Source of the DNA: Desulfurobacterium pacificum
GTDB taxonomy: Bacteria; Aquificota; Aquificia; Desulfurobacteriales; Desulfurobacteriaceae
Reading direction: 5' to 3'
NCBI RefSeq assembly: GCF_900182835.1
Contig: NZ_FXUB01000001.1
Coordinates: forward strand, 621,954-676,944
DNA length: 54,991 nucleotides
Part shown: positions 1 through 9,597 of the stretch, in pieces
Numbering within the stretch: the stretch's first letter is position 1
Layout of the letters: each line of letters starts with the position of its first letter
Program-made: the position numbers and the translations under genes
Notes under the pieces: generated by a model
The model's input: only the letters and a program-made list of their open reading frames with translations
Told to the model about the DNA's origin: nothing
Database searches by the model: none

Positions 1-1
1 A

Positions 2-187
2 TCAAACGGCGAAGTAATCTTCACGCCAGGCGGAGACCTAAAAATAGAACCGTTAGACATAATGGTAATCGTAGCACCTAAAAAGAAATTGGAAGAAGCT
101 GTTCGCGCTCTCTTTAAAGGTAAAATTACGTCAAGAAGCGCAATGCTAAAAAGAAAAATAAAGGAGAGGTTAAATGGACTGGGGTAA
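2..187 (+). CDS. C-terminal fragment of a TrkA-C/RCK-type protein, probably a K+ channel
   Basis: The window opens inside this gene, and about 61 codons remain before the TAA. The fragment reads GEVIFTPGGDLKIEPLDIMV, then a basic helical tail. A beta-rich stretch ending in 'I-P-x-D-x-x-x-V/I-V-A/G' is typical of the RCK C-terminal (TrkA_C) regulatory domain of potassium channels and Trk/Ktr subunits. That assignment is inference from a short piece; the pore or Rossmann part lies outside the window. The end overlaps the next start by 14 nt, so the two genes are probably translated together. Confidence 0.55.
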   Translation, partial: SNGEVIFTPGGDLKIEPLDIMVIVAPKKKLEEAVRALFKGKITSRSAMLKRKIKERLNGLG

Positions 188-521
188 AGTTGGAACTGCT
201 TTCTTCATTATGATGTCGCTCACTACTACCGTAGGATTCGTTTATGACGGTGACCCTTACGAACTTATAGCTTCAGTAACTTTCAACCTGATAGCGACCC
301 TCCTCAAATTAGGAAGTAAAAAAACCTTAAGCGCAGAACTATTAGCAACAAGCTTGGCAGCAGACCTTCACCTTATACCTGCACTCATTTTCTACGAAAT
401 GGGAACTCGCTCAAGCCTCGTAGAAGCGTTAGCGTGGGGCGCACTTGTTGCAAACGTATTTTCTGTTATCATTGTAATTGTAGAAACCGTTTTAGAGTCC
501 CGCGAAGAACAGTGGTGGTAG
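174..521 (+). CDS. DUF6394-like small integral membrane protein
   Basis: This 115-residue protein has three to four hydrophobic segments (about 8-25, 31-46, 56-73 and 86-106). It contains the run SAELLATSLAADLHLIPA, which I recall from the DUF6394 family of Campylobacterota and Aquificota-like bacteria. The function of that family is not known to me. The start is an ATG after AAGGAGAGG. It overlaps the upstream channel fragment by 14 nt, which suggests the two inner-membrane proteins work together, perhaps in ion homeostasis (inference). Confidence 0.6.
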   Translation: MDWGKVGTAFFIMMSLTTTVGFVYDGDPYELIASVTFNLIATLLKLGSKKTLSAELLATSLAADLHLIPALIFYEMGTRSSLVEALAWGALVANVFSVIIVIVETVLESREEQWW

Positions 522-586
522 GTTAAAATTCTGCCATCAATTTCCGATAATAGTATTTGGACGGTAACCTTACAGGAGGAACTCCG

Positions 587-862
587 TTGAAAATAGAAAG
601 GCTATCAGCCGAGATACTAAAACTTTTGAACGAAGAAAATCTGCAGACCAAAAGGAAGAAAGCTGCTGGCGGGAATAAAAACAGCACACAGCTAAGTGGC
701 GTTATTATAAATATTTCCGAGGAAATAAAACAGGTAGAAGTTGAACTACCCACAAGAGAAAAAGTAGAAGAAATAAAGAAAGCAATCGCCGAAGGTAAAT
801 ATAAGATAGATGTTCATAAAATATCTGACGCTTTAATAAAAGAAATCATCGGCGACGAATAG
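587..862 (+). CDS. flgM: anti-sigma-28 factor FlgM
   Basis: FlgM binds the flagellar sigma factor FliA (sigma-28) and holds back late flagellar genes until it is exported through the hook-basal body. The 91-residue product starts MKIERLS and has the family layout: a flexible Lys/Asn-rich N-terminal half, then a helical C-terminal half (REKVEEIKKAIAEGKYKIDV, then ISDALIKEII). The TTG at 587 is chosen because AGGAGGA lies just upstream; an earlier in-frame TTG at 557 has no such site. It converges on the FlhB-tail gene and overlaps it by 17 nt, which fits a flagellar context. Confidence 0.82.
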   Translation: MKIERLSAEILKLLNEENLQTKRKKAAGGNKNSTQLSGVIINISEEIKQVEVELPTREKVEEIKKAIAEGKYKIDVHKISDALIKEIIGDE

Positions 863-1118
863 AAGAATAAACACAAGCTAAAACCTTCGCAACCAACCTG
901 TAAAGCTCAGGAGGAATCTCTTCCCCTGGGTCTAACTTAACCAGCATGGAAACCAATAGTTTATCTTCAACAATCGGAACGCCGTGTTTTTTTGCCAACT
1001 CCACAATTTTTTCTGCAATAATACCTTCTCCCTTCGCAACCACCTGAGGGGCATTCATCTTCCCCCTTTCATACTTCAAAGCCGCCGCCTTCTTCCTCTC
1101 TTCCATCTTTTCCTTCAC
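846..1118 (-). CDS. FlhB/YscU C-terminal-domain protein (FlhB2-like)
   Basis: The 90-residue protein matches only the cytoplasmic C-terminal domain of the flagellar export protein FlhB: AAALKYERGKMNAPQVVAKG, then AEKIVELAKKHGVPIVEDKL and a final IPPELYRLVAKVLACVY. Stand-alone FlhB tails (FhlB/YlqH type) occur in many flagellated bacteria. In full FlhB an autocleaving NPTH site precedes this part; here that stretch is absent, so it cannot autocleave in the usual way. Its role in substrate switching is inferred from the family. It lies tail to tail with flgM. Confidence 0.82.
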   Translation of the reverse strand: MKEKMEERKKAAALKYERGKMNAPQVVAKGEGIIAEKIVELAKKHGVPIVEDKLLVSMLVKLDPGEEIPPELYRLVAKVLACVYSSIRRR

Positions 1119-1184
1119 TGATTTAACCTTACTTTATTACCTTATATTGTAGAATTTCCACCACAAAACCAAAAGGGGAAAGAA

Positions 1185-2642
1185 ATGACAGTAAGAGTAA
1201 GGTTTGCACCAAGCCCTACAGGATTTATGCACGTCGGAAACGCAAGAACAGCGCTATTTAACTACCTATTTGCAAGACACAACAAAGGAAAACTAATCCT
1301 CAGAATAGAAGATACAGACATAGAAAGACACAGCGAAGAAGCAGTAAACGTCATTTACGAAGCCCTAAAGTGGATGGGAATAGAGTGGGACGAAGGACCA
1401 GACGTAGGCGGAAATTACGGACCTTACAGACAATCTCAAAGGCTTGATATATACAGGCAATACATCAATAAACTAAAAGAAAAAGGTCTCGTTTACGAAT
1501 GTTTCTGCACACAGGAAGAACTTGAAGCTATGCGTCAGGAACAACTTAAAAAAGGTGAACCTCCCCGTTACACCGGGAAGTGCAGGAATTTAATAGAAGA
1601 ACAAAAGAAAAAATTTTTAGAAGAAGGAAGAAAACCTGTTCTGAGATTTAAAGTCCCTGAAGACAGAACCATCGTTTTCAACGACCTCATAAAAGGGAGA
1701 ATTTCCATAAATTCAAAGCAGTTAGGCGGAGACTTCGTAATCGTCCGTTCAAACGGTATGCCTGTTTACAACTTCGTCGTTGTTATTGATGATGCCCTGA
1801 TGAAGATAACCCACGTAATAAGAGGAGAAGACCACATCTCCAATACTCCGAAACAGATTCTCCTTTACGAAGCTTTAGGGTTTAAAACACCAGAATTCGC
1901 TCACCTGCCGATGATTTTAGGAAAAGACAGAAGCAAACTTTCCAAAAGGCACGGTTCAACGTCCGTTAAAGAATTTAAAGAGAAAGGCTACCTATCCGAA
2001 GCCTTTACCAACTTTTTAGCACTGTTAGGTTGGTATCCAAAAGACGGTAAAGAAATTCTATCAATGGAAGAACTGATAGAAAGGTTTGACATAAAAGACG
2101 TCAACAGCGCACCTGCAGTCTTTGATACTACAAAGCTTAACTGGATGAATCAGGTATACATCAGAAATTACCCTATAGAAAAACTTACAGACCTGATAAT
2201 CCCATACCTCCAGAAAGCAGGTTATGACATTAACAGTTTTGACAGAAAATGGCTTGAAAAAGTTGTAGAGATAACAAGAGAATACTTTACTGTTCTATCA
2301 GACGCTCCAGAGTACATGGAAGTCTTCCTTAAGGATGAATTTAATTTTGAAGAAAAAGCTCTTAACTTCATGAAAGAATCGGAAAACAGGCTAAAAGTCG
2401 TTGAAGAACTTCTTAAAGTTTTGAAAGCACAGGAAAAAGAAATCACACAGGAAACGTTTAAAGAAGCTGTTAAACAGGTAGGAAAAACGCTAAAAGTTAA
2501 AGGTAAAGAACTCTTTATGCCAATTAGAATAGCACTAACAGGTAAAATGAGCGGTGTAGAAGTCCCGATATTAGCAGAAACGTTAGGCAAAGAACGCGTC
2601 ATAAAAAGGTTAGAATACACTTTAAACAAACTCAAAGATTAA
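1185..2642 (+). CDS. gltX: glutamyl-tRNA synthetase
   Basis: This cytoplasmic class I aminoacyl-tRNA synthetase charges tRNA-Glu (or tRNA-Gln in bacteria that amidate it). At 485 residues it has normal length. The N-terminal ATP-binding signature FAPSPTGFMHVGNARTALFN contains the HIGH equivalent HVGN (16-19), and KLSKR (251-255) is the KMSKS loop. The catalytic half is followed by a helical anticodon-binding half. The start ATG follows AAAGGGGAAAGAA. It is divergent from the FlhB-tail gene with about 65 bp of promoter DNA between, and overlaps the convergent beta-CASP gene by 11 nt. Confidence 0.96.
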   Translation: MTVRVRFAPSPTGFMHVGNARTALFNYLFARHNKGKLILRIEDTDIERHSEEAVNVIYEALKWMGIEWDEGPDVGGNYGPYRQSQRLDIYRQYINKLKEKGLVYECFCTQEELEAMRQEQLKKGEPPRYTGKCRNLIEEQKKKFLEEGRKPVLRFKVPEDRTIVFNDLIKGRISINSKQLGGDFVIVRSNGMPVYNFVVVIDDALMKITHVIRGEDHISNTPKQILLYEALGFKTPEFAHLPMILGKDRSKLSKRHGSTSVKEFKEKGYLSEAFTNFLALLGWYPKDGKEILSMEELIERFDIKDVNSAPAVFDTTKLNWMNQVYIRNYPIEKLTDLIIPYLQKAGYDINSFDRKWLEKVVEITREYFTVLSDAPEYMEVFLKDEFNFEEKALNFMKESENRLKVVEELLKVLKAQEKEITQETFKEAVKQVGKTLKVKGKELFMPIRIALTGKMSGVEVPILAETLGKERVIKRLEYTLNKLKD

Positions 2643-3990
2643 AAGAAGAAAACAATTCTGGAATAGCAGGTTGCAAGTTTAACCTTGACCTTACAAGGGC
2701 GGCAAAAGAGTTAGCTGCCCTTTCCTCTCCATGAACCAAAAACACTCTGGAATTTTCTTTTACTCCTCCTTTCAACCAATTAAAAAGTTCAGAACGTCCG
2801 GCGTGGGAAGAAAATCCATTTATAGTATAAACCTTAGCTTTAACGGCAACTTTTTCGTTAAAAATTTTAACTTTCTTTGCTCCTTCCACTATCTCTCTAC
2901 CTAACGTTCCTTCAGCCTGATAACCCACAAAGATAATGGAATTTCTCTTATCCCACAGGCGATGTTTTAAGTGGTGCAAAATCCGCCCCCCCGTACACAT
3001 CCCATTCCCAGCAATAATAACTCCCACACCTCTATACTCGTTAATCCTTTTAGACTCCTCAACAGTCCTCGTAAACTCAAGGTAAGGGAAATCAAAAATA
3101 TCTCTACTTCTAACGTTTTCTCTCAAACACTCTCTATGCCTTTTAAAAACCCTCGTTATAGAAATAGCTAAAGGTGAATCCACAAAAACCTTACATTTAG
3201 GCAATTTCCCTTCCTCATACATCTTTTTAAGCAAGTAAATAACGTCCTGCGCTCTCTCAAGAGCAAAAGTAGGAATAAGAACTACTCCCCCTCTCTTAAA
3301 GGTTTCTAAAACAGCTTCTTCAAACTCCTTAACCGACTCTTCATAAGACTTATGTTCTCTATCTCCGTAAGTGGTCTCAATCAAAACAACGTCACTCTTC
3401 TCAGGAACTTCAGGCTCTTTTATTAAAGGTTTACCCTTAGCTCCCACATCGCCACTAAAAAGAACTCTCCTTCCTTCAATTTCCAGCTCAATAAATGAAG
3501 AGCAGAGAATATGACCTGCATCTTTCAACCTAAACCTTATACCTTTTACTTCCTGCCATTCACAATACTTCACAGGCACAAAAAAATCAAAAACGTCAAA
3601 CACATCATCAAGAGTATAAAGAAGCTCTTTTAACGGAAGTCCCTCCCTTAAACGCCTTCTGTTCTCGGTCTTTAAGTTTTCTTCCATAACCTGAGCAGCG
3701 TCCATCAAAATCAATCTGGCTATATCTATTGTCCCTTTAGTTGCAAAAATCCTCCCCCTGAACCCCCTCTTCACCAGCAGCGGCAACCTGCCGCAGTGGT
3801 CAAGATGACCGTGGGAAAGTATCACGAAATCAATTTCCTCCGGTTCAAAAGAAAACCTTCTGTTAAGCTCTTCAACCTCATCTTTTCCCTGAAAAAGACC
3901 ACAATCCAGCAAAAATTTAACGTCATCTGTTTCTATTAGATGACAGCTTCCCGTAACAGTTTTTGCAGCTCCATTAAACGTTATCTTCAA
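2632..3990 (-). CDS. beta-CASP metallo-beta-lactamase-fold RNase (CPSF/YSH1 type)
   Basis: A predicted zinc-dependent ribonuclease of 452 residues. The metal site HGHLDH is at 60-65 and a second block GHILCSSFIELEIEG-GDVG follows. The middle beta-CASP part (ETTYGDREH, FALERAQDVI, GNGMCTGGRI) is followed by the C-terminal RMMBL-like segment FSSHAGRSELFNW and VHGEE. This matches bacterial homologues of archaeal/eukaryotic CPSF-73-type nucleases rather than RNase J, which is longer. The exact RNA target is not known. It overlaps the upstream thioredoxin-like gene by 4 nt (ATGA), so the two are probably cotranscribed. Confidence 0.9.
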   Translation of the reverse strand: MKITFNGAAKTVTGSCHLIETDDVKFLLDCGLFQGKDEVEELNRRFSFEPEEIDFVILSHGHLDHCGRLPLLVKRGFRGRIFATKGTIDIARLILMDAAQVMEENLKTENRRRLREGLPLKELLYTLDDVFDVFDFFVPVKYCEWQEVKGIRFRLKDAGHILCSSFIELEIEGRRVLFSGDVGAKGKPLIKEPEVPEKSDVVLIETTYGDREHKSYEESVKEFEEAVLETFKRGGVVLIPTFALERAQDVIYLLKKMYEEGKLPKCKVFVDSPLAISITRVFKRHRECLRENVRSRDIFDFPYLEFTRTVEESKRINEYRGVGVIIAGNGMCTGGRILHHLKHRLWDKRNSIIFVGYQAEGTLGREIVEGAKKVKIFNEKVAVKAKVYTINGFSSHAGRSELFNWLKGGVKENSRVFLVHGEERAANSFAALVRSRLNLQPAIPELFSSFNL

Positions 3991-4415
3991 AGTTTGCTCC
4001 TTAACGTTCCTTCCGTAACAGGACCAAGTAAAACATCCTCCATCTTACCGTCCTTCGTAACTATTACAGCTGGCGTAGCTAAAATTCCAAACTTTCTTGC
4101 CATTTCCGGATTTTCAGCAACGTTAACCCTAACAAAATGAACCTTTTTAAACTCTTTAGAAAGCTTCTTTATTACAGGCTCAACCATTTTGCACGGTCTA
4201 CAGTTAGGCGCATAAAAGTAGATAACACCTTTACCTTTCTTCAATCTGGCGAATTCCCCTTCCAAAACAGGTAATTCCTTCCCCTTCATTCTCTTAGACT
4301 TAAAATTCCAGTAAACCCTCAAACCAATTACAAAAACGATATAGGTAACGAAAATCACGAAAACGATGTCAAAAAACACAGCTGCAACGTGCATAAGCGT
4401 TTCAGAAATAGTCAT
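3987..4415 (-). CDS. membrane-anchored thioredoxin-like protein
   Basis: Residues 12-34 form one hydrophobic anchor, followed by a basic stretch ([10 protein letters not shown]) and then a thioredoxin fold. The active-site motif is CRPC (72-75) within [15 protein letters not shown], with the cis-Pro region ILATPAVIV later. CRPC instead of CGPC is an unusual but functional type of redox pair. With the positive-inside rule, the basic stretch after the anchor suggests the redox domain faces the cytoplasm, though this is uncertain. It is a thiol reductase or reductant-relay protein. It overlaps the beta-CASP gene by 4 nt and is divergent from leuS. Confidence 0.85.
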   Translation of the reverse strand: MTISETLMHVAAVFFDIVFVIFVTYIVFVIGLRVYWNFKSKRMKGKELPVLEGEFARLKKGKGVIYFYAPNCRPCKMVEPVIKKLSKEFKKVHFVRVNVAENPEMARKFGILATPAVIVTKDGKMEDVLLGPVTEGTLRSKL

Positions 4416-4484
4416 ACCTCCTCCTTACTTAATGCTAAAATAATTGTCTCATTAATTCTAACCTACCTTTCGGAGGAAACACCG

Positions 4485-7229
4485 ATGAAATACAACTTTA
4501 AAGATATAGAAAAAAAATGGCAAAAAGTCTGGGAAGAAAAAAAAGTCTTCAAAACACAACCCGACAACAGCAAAGAGAAGTACTACGTTCTTGAAATGTT
4601 TCCCTACCCATCCGGAAAAATCCACATGGGACACGTCCGCAACTACTCCATCGGCGACGTAATAGCAAGATTTATGAGAATGAAAGGATACAACGTCCTT
4701 CACCCAATGGGATGGGACGCATTCGGTCTTCCAGCAGAAAACGCTGCAATCAAAAGCGGCGTTCATCCAAAAGAGTGGACACTCTCAAACATAGAACACA
4801 TGAAGAAAGAACTTAAAAGCCTCGGTTTTTCATACGACTGGGACAGAGAAATAGCAACCTGCACTCCTGAATACTACAAGTGGAATCAATGGATATTCTT
4901 AAAGATGCTTGAAAAAGGCATCGCCTACAGAGCAAAAGCTTCCGTGAACTGGTGTCCTTCCTGCCAAACCGTTTTAGCAAACGAACAGGTTGATGACGAA
5001 GGTAGGTGCTGGCGCTGCGGAACTACAGTAGAACAGAGAGAAATAGACAGCTGGTTCTTAAAAATAACCGACTACGCTGAAGAACTCCTTGAAGACTTAA
5101 AACTCCTTGAAAACCATTGGCCCCAACCTGTAATAACGATGCAGAAAAACTGGATAGGTAAAAGTATCGGAGCAAGAATTTCCTTTGAAGTTCCGGAAAA
5201 AGGTAAAACAGTAGAAGTATTCACAACAAGACCGGACACCCTTTTCGGCGTTACGTATATCGTTTTAGCACCAGAACACCCGCTAACGTTAGAACTATCA
5301 AAAGGAACGCCTCAGGAAGAGGAAGTAAAAGCTTTCGTTGAAAAAATGAGAAAAACAGAAAAGAGAAAGAGAACAACAGGTGAATTAGAAAAAGAAGGCG
5401 TATTTTTAGGTGTTCACGCCGTTCATCCTTTAACAGGCGAAAAAATCCCCCTCTACTCCGCCAACTTCGTCCTCATGGATTACGGAACAGGCGCCGTCAT
5501 GTCCGTTCCCGCCCACGACCAAAGAGACTTTGAATTTGCAAAAAAATACAACCTCCCGATAAAAGTCGTTATAACGCCTGAAGGCAAAGAACTAAAGGCA
5601 GAAGAATTAGAGTCAGCCTACACAGAACCAGGTATTCTAATTAATTCCGGCGAATTCACCGGAATGAAAAGCGAAGAAGCAAAGAAAAAAATAACCGAAA
5701 AACTTGAAGAATTAAGCAAAGGAAAAAGAGAAGTCCAATACCGTTTAAGAGACTGGAACATCTCAAGACAAAGATACTGGGGAACGCCAATACCCGTTAT
5801 CCACTGCCCCAAGTGCGGAATAGTGCCAGTCCCAGAAGACCAGCTCCCCGTCAAACTTCCAGAAAACGCTCCTCTAATCGGCGAAGGAAGGTCACCCCTT
5901 GCCCGCGTTCCGGAATTCGTAAACGTTAAATGCCCAAAATGCGGTAGCGATGCAAAAAGAGATACAGACACAATGGACACCTTCTTTGACTCATCGTGGT
6001 ACTTCCTCCGCTACTGCTCTCCAAAGGAAGAAACGCTACCCTTCAAACCAGAAGAAGCAGCTTACTACATGGTAGTTGACCAATACATCGGCGGAATAGA
6101 ACACGCCGTCCTGCACCTCCTTTACTCAAGGTTCTTCACAAAGGTTTTAAGAGATTTAGGACTCCTCAAATGTCCAGAAAATCACTCCCAAAAAGAGTTT
6201 TTCAAAAAAGGCGAACCGTTCCAAAACCTCTTAACGCAAGGAATGGTCAACAAGCGCTGGACAAGCATTAAAAACCTTCTTAAAGGCTACAACCTGACAG
6301 AAGAATCACCGCTAAAAGAGCTGATAAAAGCCGTTTTAGGCAAAGAAGCAGACTTCAGCGAAACAATCGGCGAATTCATGAAAAAGCATCACCTCACGAT
6401 AGGAGACAACGTAAAACTCTTCTTTGAAACAGACGAAATTAAACCATACGTGGACGATTTAGAATCTCTCCTTTCTAAACTGGAAGAGCGCTTCGGCGAA
6501 GTCTCAAAAATGAGCAAGTCAAAGCACAACATAGTAAATCCCGGTGAAATGATAGAAAAGTACGGCGCAGATGCAACAAGGCTCTACATACTCTTTGCTG
6601 CCCCACCAGAATCAGAGTTTGAATGGAAAACAGAAGGTATAGAAGGTGCGTACAGGTTTTTAAAAAGAGTGTTCCAGCTAATTTCCGACAACCTTCAGCT
6701 CTTTAAAGAAGAACAAAACGGCAAACTCTCTAAAAACGGCAAAGACCTAAGAAGAAAAACCCACCAAACCTTAGAAAAAGTAACAGAAGAACTGAGCGGA
6801 AGGTTCAAATTCAACACAGCAATAGCCTCAATAATGGAATTAGTAAACGCAATATCTTCCTTTAAACCAGAAACAGAAGGCGACAGAAAAGCCCTCAAAG
6901 AAGCCCTTGAACTGACAATAATAATGCTCTCCCCATTCACTCCCCACATAGCAGAAGAACTTTGGCAACTTACAGGTCACAAAACGCTGCTATCAGAAAC
7001 GTCTTGGCCCCAAGTTGACAAGTCAGCTCTAAAAGTTGATGAGATAGAAATTCCTGTTCAGATAAACGGCAAAGTAAGAGACAAGATTACAATCCCTGCT
7101 GACGCAGACGAAAACACAGTTAAAGAAATAGCTCTATCTTCAGAAAAGGTGCGCAAATACACTGAAGGCAAAGAAATCAAAAAGTTCATATACGTCCCGG
7201 GCAGATTGGCAAACATAGTGGTGAAGTGA
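4485..7229 (+). CDS. leuS: leucyl-tRNA synthetase, single chain
   Basis: Class I synthetase charging tRNA-Leu. The ATG at 4485 follows CGGAGGAAACACCG, giving 914 residues that begin [16 protein letters not shown]; an earlier in-frame start at 4389 has no such site. HMGHVRNY (47-54) is the HIGH motif. Zn-type pairs CPSC and CWRCG lie near 165-185, the editing-domain motifs TTRPDTLFG and [19 protein letters not shown] follow, and KMSKSKHN is at 675-682. Between QGMV (about 586) and KMSKS lies a roughly 85-residue helical stretch unlike the usual leucine-specific domain. Aquifex splits LeuRS into two chains; here it is one chain. Confidence 0.95.
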   Translation: MKYNFKDIEKKWQKVWEEKKVFKTQPDNSKEKYYVLEMFPYPSGKIHMGHVRNYSIGDVIARFMRMKGYNVLHPMGWDAFGLPAENAAIKSGVHPKEWTLSNIEHMKKELKSLGFSYDWDREIATCTPEYYKWNQWIFLKMLEKGIAYRAKASVNWCPSCQTVLANEQVDDEGRCWRCGTTVEQREIDSWFLKITDYAEELLEDLKLLENHWPQPVITMQKNWIGKSIGARISFEVPEKGKTVEVFTTRPDTLFGVTYIVLAPEHPLTLELSKGTPQEEEVKAFVEKMRKTEKRKRTTGELEKEGVFLGVHAVHPLTGEKIPLYSANFVLMDYGTGAVMSVPAHDQRDFEFAKKYNLPIKVVITPEGKELKAEELESAYTEPGILINSGEFTGMKSEEAKKKITEKLEELSKGKREVQYRLRDWNISRQRYWGTPIPVIHCPKCGIVPVPEDQLPVKLPENAPLIGEGRSPLARVPEFVNVKCPKCGSDAKRDTDTMDTFFDSSWYFLRYCSPKEETLPFKPEEAAYYMVVDQYIGGIEHAVLHLLYSRFFTKVLRDLGLLKCPENHSQKEFFKKGEPFQNLLTQGMVNKRWTSIKNLLKGYNLTEESPLKELIKAVLGKEADFSETIGEFMKKHHLTIGDNVKLFFETDEIKPYVDDLESLLSKLEERFGEVSKMSKSKHNIVNPGEMIEKYGADATRLYILFAAPPESEFEWKTEGIEGAYRFLKRVFQLISDNLQLFKEEQNGKLSKNGKDLRRKTHQTLEKVTEELSGRFKFNTAIASIMELVNAISSFKPETEGDRKALKEALELTIIMLSPFTPHIAEELWQLTGHKTLLSETSWPQVDKSALKVDEIEIPVQINGKVRDKITIPADADENTVKEIALSSEKVRKYTEGKEIKKFIYVPGRLANIVVK

Positions 7230-7262
7230 TATGTTTAAATTGAAATCCATTTGAGGAAAAGC

Positions 7263-7796
7263 ATGAATTTAGCGATAAAATACCTCCCGAAATACACAAT
7301 TAAAGACTACGAAAAGTGGAAAGGAGACTGGGAACTCATAGAGGGAATAGCTTACGCTCTTTCTTCCCCTTCCTTTAAACATCAGAGAATAGCGGGGAAA
7401 CTCTTTCGCTTTTTAGACGAAGCGCTGGAAAAGAGCTGTAAAAACTGCATCGTCGGCATAGACACAGATTACGTAATAGACGAACACACAGTTGTAAGAC
7501 CCGACGTTTTCGTAACCTGCGACAAAGTGGAGAATAAGCTTTTAAAAGCCCCCCAAATCATTTTTGAGATAGTTTCAGAAACTACAAGCGACAGAGATGA
7601 AGGACTAAAAAAAGAACTCTACGAAAGAGAAAGAGTGGAATATTACGTTTTAGTCTATCCCGAACTAAAAAAAGCAAGAATCTTCAAACTAATAAATGGC
7701 AAGTATCAGAAAATCTTTGAAGCAACGGAAGATAAATACAACTTTGAAGTAAGAAACTGCAAATTCTCTTTAGATTTCTCCAAAGTGTGGAGTTAG
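7263..7796 (+). CDS. Uma2 family (DUF820) PD-(D/E)XK-like endonuclease
   Basis: Starting at ATG 7263 (after TTGAGGAAA) this gives 177 residues. Features of the Uma2/DUF820 fold are visible: YEKWKGDWELIEGIAYALSS near the N-terminus, VVRPDVFVTC (Asp of the nuclease core), then APQIIFEIVSETTSDRDEGL with the E-x-x-S-x-x-T/S-x-x-D-R-D pattern and a following K. The family is restriction-nuclease-like and often found near mobile DNA, but its biological role is poorly known. It sits 33 nt after leuS and directly abuts miaA (stop then ATG with no gap). Confidence 0.82.
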   Translation: MNLAIKYLPKYTIKDYEKWKGDWELIEGIAYALSSPSFKHQRIAGKLFRFLDEALEKSCKNCIVGIDTDYVIDEHTVVRPDVFVTCDKVENKLLKAPQIIFEIVSETTSDRDEGLKKELYERERVEYYVLVYPELKKARIFKLINGKYQKIFEATEDKYNFEVRNCKFSLDFSKVWS

Positions 7797-8729
7797 ATGG
7801 AAAAACCTCTAATAATTATTACAGGACCTACAGCAACAGGAAAGACAGACTTCTCAATAAAACTTGCAGAGGAAATCGGCGGAGAGGTTATCTCCGCCGA
7901 TTCAATGCAGGTCTATAAAGGTTTAGACATAGGTACAGACAAAGTCTCAAAAGAAATAAGAGAAAAAATCCCCCACCACCTCATCGACGTCATCACTCCA
8001 GACAAACCCTTTTCCGTTGCAGACTTCGTAAAACTGTCAGACCAAGCAATAGAAGAAATCAGAAAAAAGAACAAATACCCGATAGTAGTCGGCGGAACCG
8101 GCTTCTATATAAAAGCTCTCCTCTACGGCATCCCTCAAACACCTCCTTCAGACAAAAAATTAAGAGAACAACTCCTATCTCAACCAACAGAAAAACTCTA
8201 CGAAAAACTGCTCAAGATAGACCCAGAATACGCGCAAAAAATCGGCAGAAACGACAAAAAACGCATCGTAAGAGCTTTAGAGGTTTACGAAATAACAGGA
8301 AAGCCGATAACCTCTTTTAAACCATTTAGTTCAACTCCCCGCTACGAATTTTTAGGCTACTTCCTCTACCGAAACCGCGACGAACTCTACAAAAGAATAG
8401 AAAACAGAGTTGACTCACAAATAGAAAGAGGATTAATAGAAGAAACAAAGTGGCTTCTACAATTTGGCAAAGACACGACAGCCTTCCAAGCTTTAGGCTA
8501 CAAAGAAATACTAGAATACCTCGAAGGCAAACGCCCCCTTGAAGAAGCCGTACAGCTCCTCAAAAAAAGAACAAAACAATTCGCCAAACGGCAGTTTACC
8601 TGGTTCAAAAAAGAACCTAAATTTAAGTGGATAAACATGTCACAAATCCCCGAAGATAAAATTATGAAACTCATAAAACAGCATTTAAAACTTTACGAGG
8701 GGAAAAATGAGCGTAAAAATCACACTTGA
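7797..8729 (+). CDS. miaA: tRNA dimethylallyltransferase MiaA
   Basis: MiaA adds a dimethylallyl group to A37 of tRNAs reading UNN codons. The P-loop GPTATGKT is at 10-17, then SADSMQVYKGLDIGTDK, HHLIDVI, the VVGGTGFYIKALLYG motif and the C-terminal RTKQFAKRQFTWFKK, all family hallmarks. At 310 residues the length is normal. The ATG immediately follows the Uma2 stop. Its end overlaps the following antitoxin-like gene by 23 nt; this part lies beyond the conserved core. In many bacteria miaA is directly followed by hfq; here two genes lie between. Confidence 0.96.
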   Translation: MEKPLIIITGPTATGKTDFSIKLAEEIGGEVISADSMQVYKGLDIGTDKVSKEIREKIPHHLIDVITPDKPFSVADFVKLSDQAIEEIRKKNKYPIVVGGTGFYIKALLYGIPQTPPSDKKLREQLLSQPTEKLYEKLLKIDPEYAQKIGRNDKKRIVRALEVYEITGKPITSFKPFSSTPRYEFLGYFLYRNRDELYKRIENRVDSQIERGLIEETKWLLQFGKDTTAFQALGYKEILEYLEGKRPLEEAVQLLKKRTKQFAKRQFTWFKKEPKFKWINMSQIPEDKIMKLIKQHLKLYEGKNERKNHT

Positions 8730-8931
8730 CTTACCTGAAGAAACGTGGAAAAAAGTTGAAAAATTAGCACAACTTCAAGGAAAACAGCCTTTTATATTTA
8801 TTAAAGAATACATTGAAAGGCTCGCTAAAGAAAACAGCCACTACGAAGAGATAAATAAAAAATTATCCAACATAGCGTCTAAATATAAAGGTAGTTTAGA
8901 AAAGTGGAACAGAGAGGATTTGTATGACTAA
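8707..8931 (+). CDS. antitoxin-like small protein paired with a PIN toxin
   Basis: A 74-residue protein beginning SVKITLDLPEETWKKVEKLA, a beta-strand followed by helices as in ribbon-helix-helix type antitoxins (VapB-like). The tail is charged and helical ([15 protein letters not shown]), as in toxin-neutralising tails. AGGGG precedes the ATG. It overlaps miaA by 23 nt and the PIN gene by 8 nt (ATG of the toxin inside its end), the usual coupling for a type II toxin-antitoxin pair. The assignment rests mainly on this gene order and fold pattern. Confidence 0.72.
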   Translation: MSVKITLDLPEETWKKVEKLAQLQGKQPFIFIKEYIERLAKENSHYEEINKKLSNIASKYKGSLEKWNREDLYD

Positions 8932-9364
8932 ACAGATAAAAGCCTTCTTTGACACGAATATCCTCGCTTATGAGTTTGACAGCAGAAATACAACAAAACA
9001 AGAAATAGCTTCAACTTTGCTAACGCAATGGAGAACAAGTGGACGTATAGTAATTTCCACTCAAGTTTTACAGGAGTTATTCGTTGTCTTAACTAAAAAA
9101 CTTAAACCACCACTAAAAGAATCAATCGCCAAAGAAGTAATCAAAACCTACAGTGAATTTCCTGTAGTAATCGTTAACCCAAACCTTATATTAAAAGCAA
9201 TTTCAATAAAGGAAAGACATAAGTTTTCTTTTTGGGACTCACTAATTCTTTCTACTGCCATTGAAGCTAAATGTTCTATTCTTTTTACCGAAGATTTATC
9301 ACACGGAACAGTTATAGAAGGAGTTCAAATTATTAATCCCTTCCTAAAGGAGGAAAAGCGATGA
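8924..9364 (+). CDS. PIN-domain ribonuclease toxin (VapC-like)
   Basis: PIN-domain RNases cut RNA with acidic residues holding Mg2+. This 146-residue protein starts [13 protein letters not shown] (first Asp D10 with the T-N pair), has an acidic [10 protein letters not shown] helix, then [17 protein letters not shown] with the conserved W/x-D, and a final LFTEDLSHG. These are the four positions expected in VapC. It follows its antitoxin with an 8-nt overlap and itself overlaps hfq by 4 nt (ATGA). The pair appears to have been inserted between miaA and hfq. Confidence 0.88.
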   Translation: MTKQIKAFFDTNILAYEFDSRNTTKQEIASTLLTQWRTSGRIVISTQVLQELFVVLTKKLKPPLKESIAKEVIKTYSEFPVVIVNPNLILKAISIKERHKFSFWDSLILSTAIEAKCSILFTEDLSHGTVIEGVQIINPFLKEEKR

Positions 9365-9597
9365 ACCTTCAAGACGCATATCTTAACCGCCTCAGAAAAG
9401 AAAAAATACCTGTAAGCGTATTCCTGTCAAAAGGCACCAGACTTCAAGGCGTTATTACTTTTTTTGACCAGTTCACCATTCTTCTTGAAAACGGCAATTC
9501 CCAGCAGTTAGTTTACAAACACTCCATAGCTACAATCGTTCCATCCAGACCCGTTAAAAACCTCTTCAAAGAACAGGAAGAAAACAAAAATGGATAA
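9361..9597 (+). CDS. hfq: RNA chaperone Hfq
   Basis: Hfq is a hexameric Sm-like ring that pairs small RNAs with mRNAs. The 78-residue protein has Sm1 ([23 protein letters not shown], with the family Q and D-x-F-T loop FFDQFTILL) and Sm2 ([16 protein letters not shown]; the YKH motif binds the RNA 3' end). It lacks a long C-terminal tail. AAGGAGGAAAAGCG precedes the ATG. It overlaps the PIN toxin by 4 nt and the next gene by 8 nt. Confidence 0.95.
   Translation: MNLQDAYLNRLRKEKIPVSVFLSKGTRLQGVITFFDQFTILLENGNSQQLVYKHSIATIVPSRPVKNLFKEQEENKNG

Noticed and set aside
557-586. Upstream TTG start for flgM
   Set aside because: No ribosome site precedes it, whereas TTG 587 follows AGGAGGA at good spacing.
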